Shown here piece after piece: positions 32,108-42,645 of a stretch of 64,000 nucleotides of DNA. Position 1 is the first letter of the stretch, and the number at the start of each line of letters is the position of its first letter. The translations under genes and the position numbers were made by a program. The notes under the pieces are model-generated. The model searched no databases, was not told the DNA's origin, and saw nothing but the letters and a program-made list of their open reading frames with translations. Origin of the DNA: Tricholoma matsutake (taxonomy: Eukaryota > Basidiomycota > Agaricomycetes > Agaricales > Tricholomataceae); the NCBI GenBank assembly GCA_026075535.2, contig AP026546.1, forward strand, positions 5,208,001-5,272,000, given 5' to 3'.

Positions 32108-32600
32108 ATGGCAACGATGAGGACAGCGACAATGAAGGCCCAGTGGACACCCCAGATGTGCCCTATAGCAATGGCGAGGCCATGAGATGGTATAGCAATG
32201 CTGAACTATGACAATGTGACTACGTGACTCTACCAACCTGGTCATGTGACTACATGGAGTAGGTGACCACTCACCCTACTCCACTGGCACCCAGGACGAT
32301 GGGGACAGGACAACAGGCATGACTCACCAGGCTGCCCCTGCATTTTGTGTGGGGTGGTTTTTTTCATTTTTTATTTATGGTAATACCTTCCCCCTCGCCT
32401 GCGTTTTATGTGGGTGAGGGGTTTTTCTTTCTTTTTCTTTATAATTGTAGTGCTCCCCTCACGTCGAACGCGAGGGGAGATTAGTTTTATATGTATATAT
32501 TTGTAGGACTCCCCCTCGCACCTTGTGTGGGGGAGGTTTTTTTTTTATGTAATTAATGGTGTATCCCTCACGTTGGACGTGAGGGATGTAGTTGATAAGA
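32108..32600 (+). repeat. Cassette C6, right part: serial CCCTC hairpins with T-tracts
   Basis: Four stem-loops in a row follow the nested LTR: CCCCTGCATTTTGTGTGGGG (about 32333), CCCCCTCGCCTGCG...GTGAGGGG (about 32390-32422), CCCCTCACGTCGAACGCGAG (about 32454) and CCCCCTCGCACC...GTGTGGGGGAGG (about 32512-32536). A fifth, CCCTCACGTTGGACGTGAGG, is at about 32566. Each of the first four is followed by a T-rich run. The layout resembles transcription stop or RNA-stability hairpins, but that is only inference. Confidence 0.5.
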
Positions 32601-32689
32601 TTTATTTGATCTTAATTTTGAGCTTCGAGAGAGAAATACCTAAGTTTGAGTTTGAGGGTATAAATACACTTTTATATTGGTAGCTAATA

Positions 32690-32790
32690 ATTCTCCTGTG
32701 GCTCAACTGGTTAAGCACTTGTTTGGTTTTTCATGTGATACTTGATCATAAGTTCTAGAGTTCAATCCCTGCTCTGAACAAGTTTATTTT
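32690..32790 (+). other. tRNA-like (Pol III promoter) sequence, right arm of TIR element #3
   Basis: On the plus strand GTGGCTCAACTGGTTAAGCA (A-box) and AGAGTTCAATCCC (B-box, about 32757-32769) are clear. The variable region is long. It faces the right TIR, opposite to the left-arm copy. Confidence 0.55.
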
Positions 32791-32884
32791 GTAGGTACTT
32801 TGTGAAATTCATGAAGTCTGAAGCACTTGAAACTTGTAAGATATCTCAAATTGACTTTCCATTATGGTATGACTTTAGGGTACT

Positions 32885-33075
32885 GAGTCTCACTGGATTC
32901 CTGGTGAGTCCCACTGGAGTCCTGGTGAGTCCCACTGGATTCCTGGTTAGTCCCACTGGATTCCTGGTTAGTCCCACTGGATTCCTGGTGAGTCCCACTG
33001 AATTCCTGGTGAGTCCCACTGGATTCCTGGTGAGTCCCACTGAATTCCTGGTGAGTCCCACTGGATTCCTGGAGG
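32885..33075 (+). repeat. 21-bp subterminal minisatellite of TIR element #3
   Basis: About nine tandem copies of a 21-base unit (TTCCTGGTGAGTCCCACTGG plus one base) lie just inside the right TIR. The left arm carries looser AGGACTCACC copies near 29600-29690. Variation is mainly G/T in GTGAG/GTTAG and A/G in TGGA/TGAA. Open frames on both strands over the array are products of the repeat. Confidence 0.8.
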
Positions 33076-33151
33076 ATTCCTGGTCTTCCTGGTAGGACTA
33101 CCTGGATTCCTCCAGGACTCTGTGGGGGAGTGTAAAGTTCAGCAGATCTCA

Positions 33152-33995
33152 CTGGATAAGAAGTCTCTTATTAACTGGTACTACTATATTTCTCCTTCAG
33201 ACTCATCCTCCAGTTTGCTGTTGTGTGACCACATAGTAATCAATTGTATACTGTCATGACTAATAAGGAAAGATAAGATGAGATTGTCATTCAAGCAGAG
33301 ATTCTGCATAACAAGCAAAATTCAACGTGGCATTGAAGCTTGTTCCCTACTCCCTTGAGTGACTTTCGGTGGACCTCACAATATATCATGGCTCAGACTT
33401 GTACAATAGCCTCTTCTCTGCTACACCTTACACCCCTGCCTCAGGATGAACTTGCTCATTACTTGGCTGCAGGGTAAAGTGAGGTATTTGATGCGAAGAT
33501 ATATTGGCAAGCGCAGGTTAGTCATATCCATGTCGACTCTCATCACAAAATACTTACTACCTTCACTAATTTTCCAACAGGCTGCTGAGTTTCCAATCCT
33601 CTCTGCTATAGCCTTGAGTTATCTCTCACATACTGGTCCATGCTTTGCACATGAACTGAACATCATCACAGGCTCTGGGATTGTGAGAAGGGGCCACCAT
33701 GATGTGGCATAAATGGTGTGTGGGATTCTTGTAATACAATTGCTGGGACATGCTCCTTGATCTAGTACTGCCACCATCTCAAAATTTCCCATGGTCTCAA
33801 CACCAGGGAATTAGAGAGTGGGCAACTATAAAGATAGAATAGTGTTGATACACCACCTGCACACCCCTTACATAGCCCTACTAGTAAAATGCCCCAATCT
33901 CCCAGAGCCCCAGCCCCAATGACCAGACAAAAAACCAACTCAACCACATGATCACAAAAGGAACTGGAAGAAGCTGAAGGTCAACACACAGACAT
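33152..33995 (+). pseudogene. Probable hAT C-terminal fragment and decayed flank
   Basis: Around 33440-33620 the translation gives DELAHYLAAG, then AEFPILSAIALSYLS. The order fits the hAT C-terminal dimerisation region (DELxxYLA then FPxLSxxAxxYL), but a shift and an intron-like gap lie between. It is not the same family as 24735-28975. The rest to 33995 shows no recognisable coding. Confidence is modest. Confidence 0.4.
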
Positions 33996-35201
33996 TGATG
34001 ATGCTCAACCCGGAAACCCAAACAACACCCACAAAAAGGCTTCAGATGGTATAACACAGGTCAGAGGAAGGATGCGAGGCCCTCTAGATGTCACCTGTCA
34101 GACCGACTGTCAAACAGTCATAAAACAACTGCTTGTCAAAGCAGTTTGAAGCTAACAGAATGTGTTTCGAGGACTTGCAGTGATTTTCAAGATGTTGCAA
34201 TGATTTTCGAGATGTTGCAATATTTTTCGAGGTTTTTTCGAAGAATTTCGAGTGCGCAAATATGTTCGGATAGCATAAAACACCAAACTTTGGAGTGAAT
34301 AAGACTAAGCTGAACTCTCAAATCACTGTGATCTGGGAGGAAGACAACAACTTTCTTGTTTTTCTTTGCATCTAGTACATCTTTTTATATAAAATAAAGA
34401 AACTACCTAAAAAGGCTAGAGAACATGAGGCAAACATGTGGAAAACTCGAGGCAAAAGACAATATAAGTATATCAGAACAATAAAGCAAGCCTAGAAAGG
34501 GTGAATATAACACATGATGAAGAAATAATAAGAAAGAATAGCTAAAAGCAGACTGTCCTTGTTATAAATTGAATAAAACATCGGAAACTGCTTCGAGCAG
34601 ATTGTATGCATACACATGCAGTTGAAATGTGCTTGATATACTCGAGATAGTGTCCCATGTGTCCAGCATGTGTCTGAAGATTGTTCGAATATGAAATACT
34701 GTGTCCAAAGATGTTTTTTGAGGTTCAATGTTTTTTGAAGATTTTTGAAGTTTCTTTGGACTTTGTTCATGGCCCAAAATTGGTGCGATATTGTTCGACA
34801 ATGGTAGGGGATATGTCTGGCATGTGTGCGATGATTATTCGGATGGCGATATAGTGTCCGATGTTGATTTTCAATGTTCGATGATTTTCGAAGTTGGTCG
34901 AGGAAATATCGGACTTGTTCAAAGGCAGATATCGCTGTGATATTGCTCGATACTGGTTCGGAACTCATCGACAATGTTCCAAGTGTATATCCTGAGCTGT
35001 ACAAAAGTTGGGGAAATTGTATTATGGCAGCCGAAGGCATATGAAGAATTTCGAAGCATTGCAAAGCATTCTCATGACTTTGTAGAGGTTTGTAGAGCTT
35101 CATAGAGCTTCAGAGGGGTTTGTATGGGTTTGTAGAGCTTTGACAAGTTACAACAATTGTAGATGTGTTTTCCAAGCTTGAACAACAAGGTGGACCTATC
35201 A
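33996..35201 (-). repeat. LTR-like repeat copy B (inverted)
   Basis: Reading the minus strand, it begins TGATAGGTCCACC at 35201 and ends GGGTTGAGCATCATCA at 33996 (1206 bp), parallel to copy A throughout. The flanks ACAT and ACTT differ at one base, so a target duplication is not certain. Copies A and B are inverted relative to each other with about 1.9 kb between them. Confidence 0.55.
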
Positions 35202-35269
35202 ACTTCGATCAAAAGAACAAGCTGTAGACTTTCTGATGGTGAAACAATACATAATACCTGGTAATCCAA

Positions 35270-36540
35270 TAGACATTCAGACTCTCACTTACATCCCTCT
35301 ACAGATAGGAAGCATGACAACCAGAGGACAAAAACAGCTAACAGATGCAATCAGAGCAGTCACCTTCTTAGTAGCCAATGCAAGCATGCAGAAAATTGTG
35401 GATGAGGTCACCGAAATCATCAAGAATCAGCTCCAAAACAATCAAACACTTCACTTTGGGAGTAGAAAACATGCAAGACACCATTGAACACGTCACCACA
35501 GCTACAAATACTATGACAGATAAGATAGAGGAAGTCAAGGATGGACTTCAGGAAATGATGAAACAACTGACCAAAACAGCACAGGAACTCATAGACAAGA
35601 CGACAGAACCTTCAAAGCACCAACAACCAGAACCCATGTTCCAACCAATGACCTATGCAACAGCAGTGCAACAAGAGCCACATGCAGATCACACAGAGGT
35701 AATAACAAGAGGACACACCACTGATAAGCAGATTCTGATACAGAAGGACAAAAACATCACCGAGAATGCATTGGATAGCCTGTCAGAGAAGGACTTAGTC
35801 GTTAAGGCAAACACTGTGCTGGATCTCATGGGCATGTCAGGCATGGACAAGGCTTGCCATACAACCTTCATAGGAGCAAAGAAATTAAGAAATGGTAACA
35901 TACTATACCAATTAAACACTAAATAAGCAGCCACCTGGTTATGAGCACCAGAGGTGCAGAAAGCATTCATGGAAAAATACAGTGGGACCTCCAACATATG
36001 CAACAAACTACACTATGTAATAGCAGAATTCATCCCAGTCACCTTCAATGCCAGATCTAGCTTTGCGCACGCAAAAGTAGAACAAGACAACTTCACAGGA
36101 TTGGACTCAATCACATATTCAAAATACATCAAACTGCCACACCTCCACACTGACAATCAGAGAGTAGTGCATGTGATTTTCGGCTTCACAGACTGAGAAG
36201 ATGCCAACACAGCCATTGCTACAGGCATGTTCATCAAAGGTAAGCACTCTAACATATGCAAATGCTAACTGAACTGAAAAGGTGTCTCAAATGTCAAAAA
36301 TATGGCCACTACATGTCAGACTGCAAAGCTATGGAGGACACTTGTGCAAGATGTGGATATCAACACCGCACTACACAGTGTATGGTTGATGACATGGCCA
36401 GGTATCAGTGCATCAACTGCACGAGGAATGAAGCACTAGGGCATGGAGTGGCAGACAGGGAATGCGGCACATTTAAAGACCAACATCGAAAGATACAAGA
36501 ATGAATACCTGAAGATAAGTACAACTTTTTCCCAACTTCA
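35270..36540 (+). pseudogene. LINE ORF1 (coiled coil, CCHC zinc knuckles)
   Basis: The start (about 35311, TTRGQKQLTDAIRAVTF) runs into a coiled-coil/helical region (IEEVKDGLQEMMKQLTKTAQ), a middle domain to about 36195, and two CCHC knuckles: CLKCQKYGHYMSDC and CARCGYQHRTTQC (about 36280-36400). It encodes the RNA-binding, Gag-like protein of non-LTR elements. Frameshifts near 35460 and in-frame stops (35924, 36195) make it non-functional. It precedes the endonuclease/RT frame in the usual order. Confidence 0.75.
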
Positions 36541-36913
36541 GCTCCCTCAACATGGAAATTACTAAATGCACCAGAACCACATATAGACAGGGCATGACCA
36601 ACACAACACCACAACAACCATCAACAGACAGAGTTATTGAATTGATGCCACCAACAACACTTCATGGAGGAATGGCAGACAACATGAAGACAGCAAGGCA
36701 GGCCCACCCCACAAGATCGAATGCAAGACAATGAATGGCCAGTAAGGCCAGTCCAAAGAACAATCCATGAGTATTTGGGGAACTCACAAAAACAAGGGAG
36801 TTCAAATAATGACACAGTTTGCCACAACGTACACTGGGGAGACAGCAACCCCAATGAAGAAGGACTGGGACCAAGACCAGATGCCATGATACAGAGGAGA
36901 GACCACGTGCCCC

Positions 36914-39060
36914 TTGAATATGTCTGAAGACCATAGCCAGGACAACTCACAGAAGCCCATTCAAATAAGACAGCAAAATGTCAACAAATCACTAATAAGC
37001 CAACTGGACTTACTACAGAGCCTAAGACGAGATGACTACAACATCTGTATTATACAGGAACCCTTCATTGACTTTAGAGGTAAAATGAGAGCTAACCGAC
37101 AATGGATTACAGTGTACCCAAATACCCATGATGAACACCCAGATAAGACTAGGTCAGTCATACTCATCAACACTAACCTCTTAACAGATACATGGAAACA
37201 ATTACACTTCCGACACCCAGACATCACCGCCATAGAACTCGCAGGCAATTTCAGTACACTACAAGTTATCAATATCTATAATGATGGTGACAACAATGAT
37301 GCACTAACACACATCTCGACATTTATGCGAGACCGAGACAGACAACACCAAACAGCAGGCCCCATACACACAATGTGGATGGGGGACTTCAACAGACACC
37401 ACCCAATATGGGACAAACCCAGAAATGCACACCTGTTCACACACAAAAACCTGGACCTAGCACAGCCACTACTAAATCTACTAGCATGTTACAGTATGAA
37501 AATGGTGCTACCGCCATTCATCCCGACCCTACAGGCCCACAACACAGGGAACCACATGAGGGTCGACAATGTTTTCTGTACTGAAGACCTCATGAATGTG
37601 ATCATCAAATGCAACACAGACGATGCTTCATGACCAGTCGAGACAGATCATTACCCAATCATCACACTCCTCGACATTCATGCAACTAGAGCGGCTTGGG
37701 AACCCAGATGGAACTTCAAGGTATGGATTGGATCAAGTTGATCAAAACTTTAAAAGAAAGCCTGACTAACATCCCCACACCTGCAGAGATTGAAAACATC
37801 CAAGACTTCAACATGTCACTGAACAATTTGAACCAAGCAATTCAAGATGCAAGAGTAAAGCACATCAAAGTAACAAAACCAAGCCTGTACTCCAAGAGAT
37901 GGTGGATGACAGAGTTAGCTGACAAAAAGAAGGTGATGCAACAATTAGGAGGAAACTCAAAATACCACAGGTCAAACCCACAACATCCATGAGAAGTACT
38001 GACAGCAGAGAAATTGCTACTCAGAGATGATTTGTATGGCCAAAGCCAAACACTGGATAGAATGGCTAGAGGGTTTAGATGAAATGAGTATCTGGCAGGC
38101 AAGTAGATTAGTCACCTCACTGGCAACTGATGCAGGGAAAGCAAAAGTTCTGACAATACAAGTCAAAGACCCAACAATGAAGCAGGTAATCAGGGAAGCC
38201 ATGGACAACAAAAGCAAAGGTCAGCTTTTTTAGGAGACCTTGTTCCCACCCCCGAACCCAGATTTGGAACCTGTACTTGCAAGACTTCCAGTACCCACCC
38301 CCACATTGGAATTTCAAGAACATCACAGATGTCCAAATCCACCATGCTATAAAAAAGATGAAACCCTACAAAGCCAGCAAGAAAGGATTGGTACCAAACT
38401 CAGTTTTAATAAATGCTAGAGAAGAACTCATTCCATTTCTCAGTCCACTCTTTTACACCACTAACACACTAAAGTACTATCCACAGGAATGGGCATGCAC
38501 AGAAACCCTTATTCTCAAAAAACCTGGCAAACCAGACTATACATTCCCATCAGCATGGCACCCAATTGTACTATTGGACAGCATCTCCAAGCTCCTCAAC
38601 AGCTGTCAGGTGGAAGACATGACCACCATGTGCGAGAAACACAACATTCTCCCAGCCAACCACTTCGGGGCAAGACTGGGGCACACCACAGTGGACTCAA
38701 TACATCTACTTATGAAAAGAATTAAGGATGCATGGCATAAAGGTCAGGTGGCTTCAGTTCTCTTCCTTGACATCAAAGGCGCCTTCCCAAGTGTAGACAT
38801 CGACCAACTCATTCACAACATGAGAAAATGAGGAATCCCAAAGGAATACACAGAATGGATGAAGAGGCGACTGGAAAATCAACAAACTACAATATCATTT
38901 GATGACTATCAGACAGAAGCCTTCAAAGTACTGAATGGGCTCAACCAGGGAGACCCATATTTGGGTGTTTCATACCTCATTTACAATGCTGACCTGCTAA
39001 AAATCCCAGTTCTCAAAACAGGAGAATAGATACTGCTCTTTGTCAATGACATGGTGATCT
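36914..39060 (+). pseudogene. LINE endonuclease and reverse transcriptase (Tad1/I-like)
   Basis: The endonuclease (36914-37690) shows IRQQNVNKS, CIIQEPF (Glu), MWMGDFNRHHPIWD, and TDHYPI after an in-frame TGA. The linker is followed by the RT (38277 on): LKKPGKPDYTFPSAWHPIVL, HFGARLGHTTVDSIHLL, SVLFLDIKGAFPSVD (motif A), then a TGA and a TAG stop and frame breaks (NQGDPY, VNDMVIF). The frame breaks off at about 39060, where a truncated gypsy element begins. Family: APE-type LINE with RNase H, the same as 2708-8759. Confidence 0.85.
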
Positions 39061-40629
39061 TCGACTTCTCCTTGCACCACCGTCCGGGTCGCAGCATGGG
39101 GAAGACCAATGCCCTCTCCTGATGTGCAGACCATGGGGATGGCAGCAATGACAACCAAAACATTGTGTTGTTGCAGCCAGACCTGTTCACCATTCAGGCA
39201 CTGGAAGGCATCACACCGCAGGGCGAGGAGCGGGACATCCTACATGACATTTGTCGTGCAAACCGTAGCGGTTTACATGAGGATGTTGCTGCCCGAGCTG
39301 TTAAAGAACTGAGGAAGGGATCCACCCTTTCCTTGCGTGTGGCAGAGTGGGCTGAAAATGAGGACTTATTGTATTTCAGGGACTGCATCTACATTCCCAA
39401 TGACCCAGACCTTTGCTGGCGCATCATATCCCAACACCATGACTCACAGATTGCTGGTCATCCTGGATGCTGGAAGACCTTGGAGCTCACCTCACAGAAT
39501 TATTGGTGGCCACAAATGTCACAGCTCATTGGTCAGTATTGTTGCACTTGTGACCTTTGCTTATGCACCAAGGTTCCTTGTCGCAAACCCATTGGCGAGC
39601 TACACCCTCTTCCTGTTCCAGAGAGTCGTTGGGATGTTGTCAGCATCGACTTTGTGGTGGAGTTGCCAGAGTCGAATGGGTTTGATGTGGTGATGTGCAC
39701 AGTTGATTCAGTGGGAAAATGTGCTCACTTCATTCCCACTCACACCACTGTCAGTGCCCTGGGTGCCACCCGACTCTACCTCCACCATGTGTGGAAATTA
39801 CATGGACTTCCTGGTGCTTTCCTCTCTGATCATTGCCCTCAGTTCATGGCAGAGTTCACTTGTGAGCTGTACCGACTCCTGGGGATCAAACTCCTTGCTT
39901 CGACTGCTTATCACCCACAAACTGACAGCCAGACTGAGCAAGTCAACCAGGAACTGGAGCAGTACATCCGCATCTTTGTCAATGAACGCCAGGATGATTG
40001 GGACGATCTTCTCCCCTTGGCCGAGTTCAGATACAACAACCATGTCCATGCTTCCACTCAACAGACCCCTTTCCTCTTAGACACTGGACGACATCCACGC
40101 ATGGGATTTGAACCTTGCCAAACTCCCTCACACATTGAGATGGTGAATGAGTTCACAGAATGCATGCGGGATAGCTTGGAGGAGGCAAAGGCAAAGGACG
40201 ACATGGCACACTTTTACAACCAACCCCCATTGTCAAGTGTGTTGGAATGCATGCCTATTGTCTACGCCTCCCATCCTCCATGTCCAGACTCCACCCAGTC
40301 TTCCATGTCGTCAAACTCCTTCCAGCTCCCCCAGATCCATTCCTGGGATGCCATTCACACCCACCACCACCACCTACAGTGATTAAGGGAGAACCCCAAT
40401 ACGAAGTCGAGTCAATCTTGGACAGCCATTTGCATCGAGGAAAACTCCAGTATTTGGTGCATTGGAAGAATTATGGGTATGAGCAGAACTCATGTGTCAA
40501 AGAGTCTGATGTGAATGCCCCTCGGTTAGTCAAGGAATTCCACCGATGGCACACTGCTGCACCGCATCGCATTCAAGTCATGGACTTTGGTCATATGCAA
40601 TTTCGAATGCATTGGGGTGATGCATCTTA
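39061..40629 (+). pseudogene. Ty3/gypsy pol fragment (RNase H end, integrase, chromodomain)
   Basis: It shares long runs with the element at 50376-56422 but is older. It opens with LHHRPGRSMGKTNALS, then TGA at 39120-39122 and Cys where the younger copy has Arg. The integrase (39165-40382) has HDSQIAGHPGCWKTLE, CDLCLCTK, VSIDFVVELP, FLSDHCPQF (the younger copy reads SDRGPQF, CpG-type changes) and YHPQTDSQTEQVNQELEQYI. The chromodomain tail (YEVESILDSHLHRGKLQYLV) is in another frame. It ends at a TAG before the LTR. It lies inside the LINE. Confidence 0.85.
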
Positions 40630-40641
40630 GAGAGGGGGTGA

Positions 40642-41007
40642 TGTAAGGGGACTAGGGGGGTGCCCTGTGTGTTTCTCCTATTTTTTATGTTCGTTCTATA
40701 TTTTTCCTCACTTCATTTCCTTCTATTCTTCATTTTCTATGATTTTTCCAGATTTTATTACTAATTTTCCCTTTCTATCATGTTTGTGCATGTTGACAGT
40801 TTTATATTTAGAGGCGGAGCACCCCTTCCGACATCTACCCCTTGGTATGATGTCATTTGGCGGCCTTGATCTGCCTATCTCCACCTTTTCTATTTTTAGG
40901 TTATTATTTGATTTTTGTCATCTTCACATATACTGGGCATCAGCAAAAGGATCCTTAGAGTTTTCTCTTCAGATTTCCCTTTGCTAGAGGCTGAGGTTGC
41001 CCTTATA
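40642..41007 (+). repeat. 3' LTR of the truncated gypsy element
   Basis: It begins TGTAAGGGGACTAGG at 40642 after the chromodomain stop and ends GGTTGCCCTTATA at 41007 (366 bp). It matches the 426-bp LTRs of the element at 50376-56422, from which about 60 bp differ in length. The LINE resumes right after it. Confidence 0.8.
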
Positions 41008-41808
41008 CTCACCCTCTACACAAACTGGTCACAAATGCAGCAAACAGATTGGTTAAACCACACCCAACACCTCTGCATGACCTCATGCACAGATACAGCA
41101 TCCAACCACACAAAATCAAAATGGTCACAGCTGTACATTTCAACACAGGATGTAAGCTGGGACTAACCATGGAGGTAATAACTGATACTGATAAAGCAAT
41201 AGAAAGTATACAAAATGACAACCCAGATGTAAAGGTCTTCATGGATGGCTCAGGGAAGGAAGGTAAAATAGGAGCAGCAGCAGTTCTATACAGGAACAGA
41301 AACCTCAAGACCAAACTAAGATATCAGCTTGGGTCACAACACCATCACACGGTATACGAGGGAGAAGGAGTGGGTGCTATATCAGGTTCCAAGCTTATTT
41401 CCAATGAGTGGAATATATGGTCAGCTAACATTTACATTGACAATCGCACTGCTATCATGGCCACACAACTAACAAAACCAAATCCAGGACACTATATTTT
41501 CGACACACTTCACAGAAGCATAACAGCAATATGGAAAAACATCAGGGCATAAAAATCATAGTCAAATGGGTACCAGGACACAAAGGAGTCAGGGGCAACA
41601 AATAAGCAGATGAGGAGGCAAAGAAAGTGATTACAGAAGGAAGCAGCGAGACACACAAGCTACCAAAATCCCTGAGAATGACTCTCCCACACAGCAAATC
41701 TGCTATCAGATGGATGCACAACATAAAACTTAAGCAGCATGCACAAAAGAGCTGGAGAGCCTCAAAATGCTACAACAGGATGATGAAGACCAATCACATA
41801 GGTAAGCT
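41008..41808 (+). pseudogene. LINE RNase H and C-terminal part (continuation)
   Basis: It carries LVKPHPTPLHDLMHRYSIQP and the RNase H: VFMDGSGKEGKIGAAAVLY (Asp), VYEGEGVGAI (Glu), IYIDNRTAIMAT (Asp) and VPGHKGVRGNK. Some LINE sequence between 39060 and 41008 is missing. A stop at about 41549 and further changes break it. Downstream (41809 on) the homology to the copy at 8000 is lost. Confidence 0.75.
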
Positions 41809-42540
41809 ACACTGTACCAAATAATACGGTCTATCGAACGCATACAGTGTATCAAATGATACGGGTTTGGTGGATGCCATCGAATGCTCTCATAGTATGT
41901 ATAACATGTACTAGTATCAAATGAATACACTTTTACAATTCTTGCTTGTGATACACTATGAAGAATGTTAATAATATACAGATCAGAGATAGCGTACACA
42001 GTACTCGGCATTGGCATTGGCATCAGCATAGAAGTACGGCATTGGCATAGAAGTACGGCATTGGCATCAGGCACCACTTCACCATAACAGTACGACCTAG
42101 CTGCATGTACTATAGTGAACTACAATGTTTGGTATAGATATGCATAGGAGACTGTATGGCCTAGCTATGGGCAATGATGCAATAATTCATTCTATGTAGT
42201 GCAGACCTACCAAATGGGTCTGTTACAATTCTTGCTGTGATACACTGTGAAGAATGTTAATAGACAGATCGGTGACCTATGAGATAGTGTTGGACACAGT
42301 ATTCGGCATCGGCATCAGCATTGGCATTGGCATCAGCATTGGCATCAGCATTGGCATCAGCATTGGCATTGGCATTGGCATAGATGTGTGGTAAGAATCT
42401 AATACCGTTGATGAAATAGTCACAGGCATCGGCATCGGCATCAGCTGACATGTTGGCACAGAAATCTACATCAACGTCAACATCGGCAGCAGCAGACAGA
42501 CACTTTGGGGTGGAAATCTATATATCAAGAGCATCGGCAA
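41809..42540. repeat. Duplicated segment with GGCAT(C/T) hexanucleotide arrays
   Basis: About 130 bases starting TTACAATTCTTGCTTGTGAT (41935) recur at about 42225, each followed by a GGCATT/GGCATC array (42010-42070 and 42301-42455). The open frames that read Met-Pro and Ala-Asn repeats on the minus strand are products of the array. No gene. Confidence 0.6.
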
Positions 42541-42645
42541 TGGGCATTAGCAAACCAGATGCACAATGGGTGCAGGCAGTCTGAATGAACAAAATCAACA
42601 AAACAGCAGTGTTCATCCTAGCTAAAATAACAATGTCGGTACTAG

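Larger units (their letters stand above)
29385..33141. mobile_element. CTTTACACT-TIR element #3 (3.8 kb including a nested LTR)
   Basis: The left end (CTTTACACTGCCCCACATAT then TCCTGGAGGAATCC, from 29389) and the reverse complement of the right end (CTTTACACTCCCCCACAGAG then TCCTGGAGGAATCC) form a TIR of about 38 bases. An exact GCAGATCTCA duplication flanks it (29375-29384, 33142-33151). Subterminal arms carry AGGACTCACC repeats. Inside: a minus-strand tRNA-like sequence, cassette C6, a nested LTR-like repeat (30749-32107), and a plus-strand tRNA-like sequence. Without the nested repeat it is about 2.4 kb. No transposase. Confidence 0.75.

Noticed and set aside
32885..33075. Regular spaced repeats that could look like a CRISPR array
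   Set aside because: The 21-base units are contiguous, with no unique spacers. They lie inside a transposon arm in a fungal genome.
42257..42459. Met-Pro and Ala-Asn repeat proteins on the minus strand
   Set aside because: They are translations of a GGCAT(C/T) hexanucleotide array in two frames.
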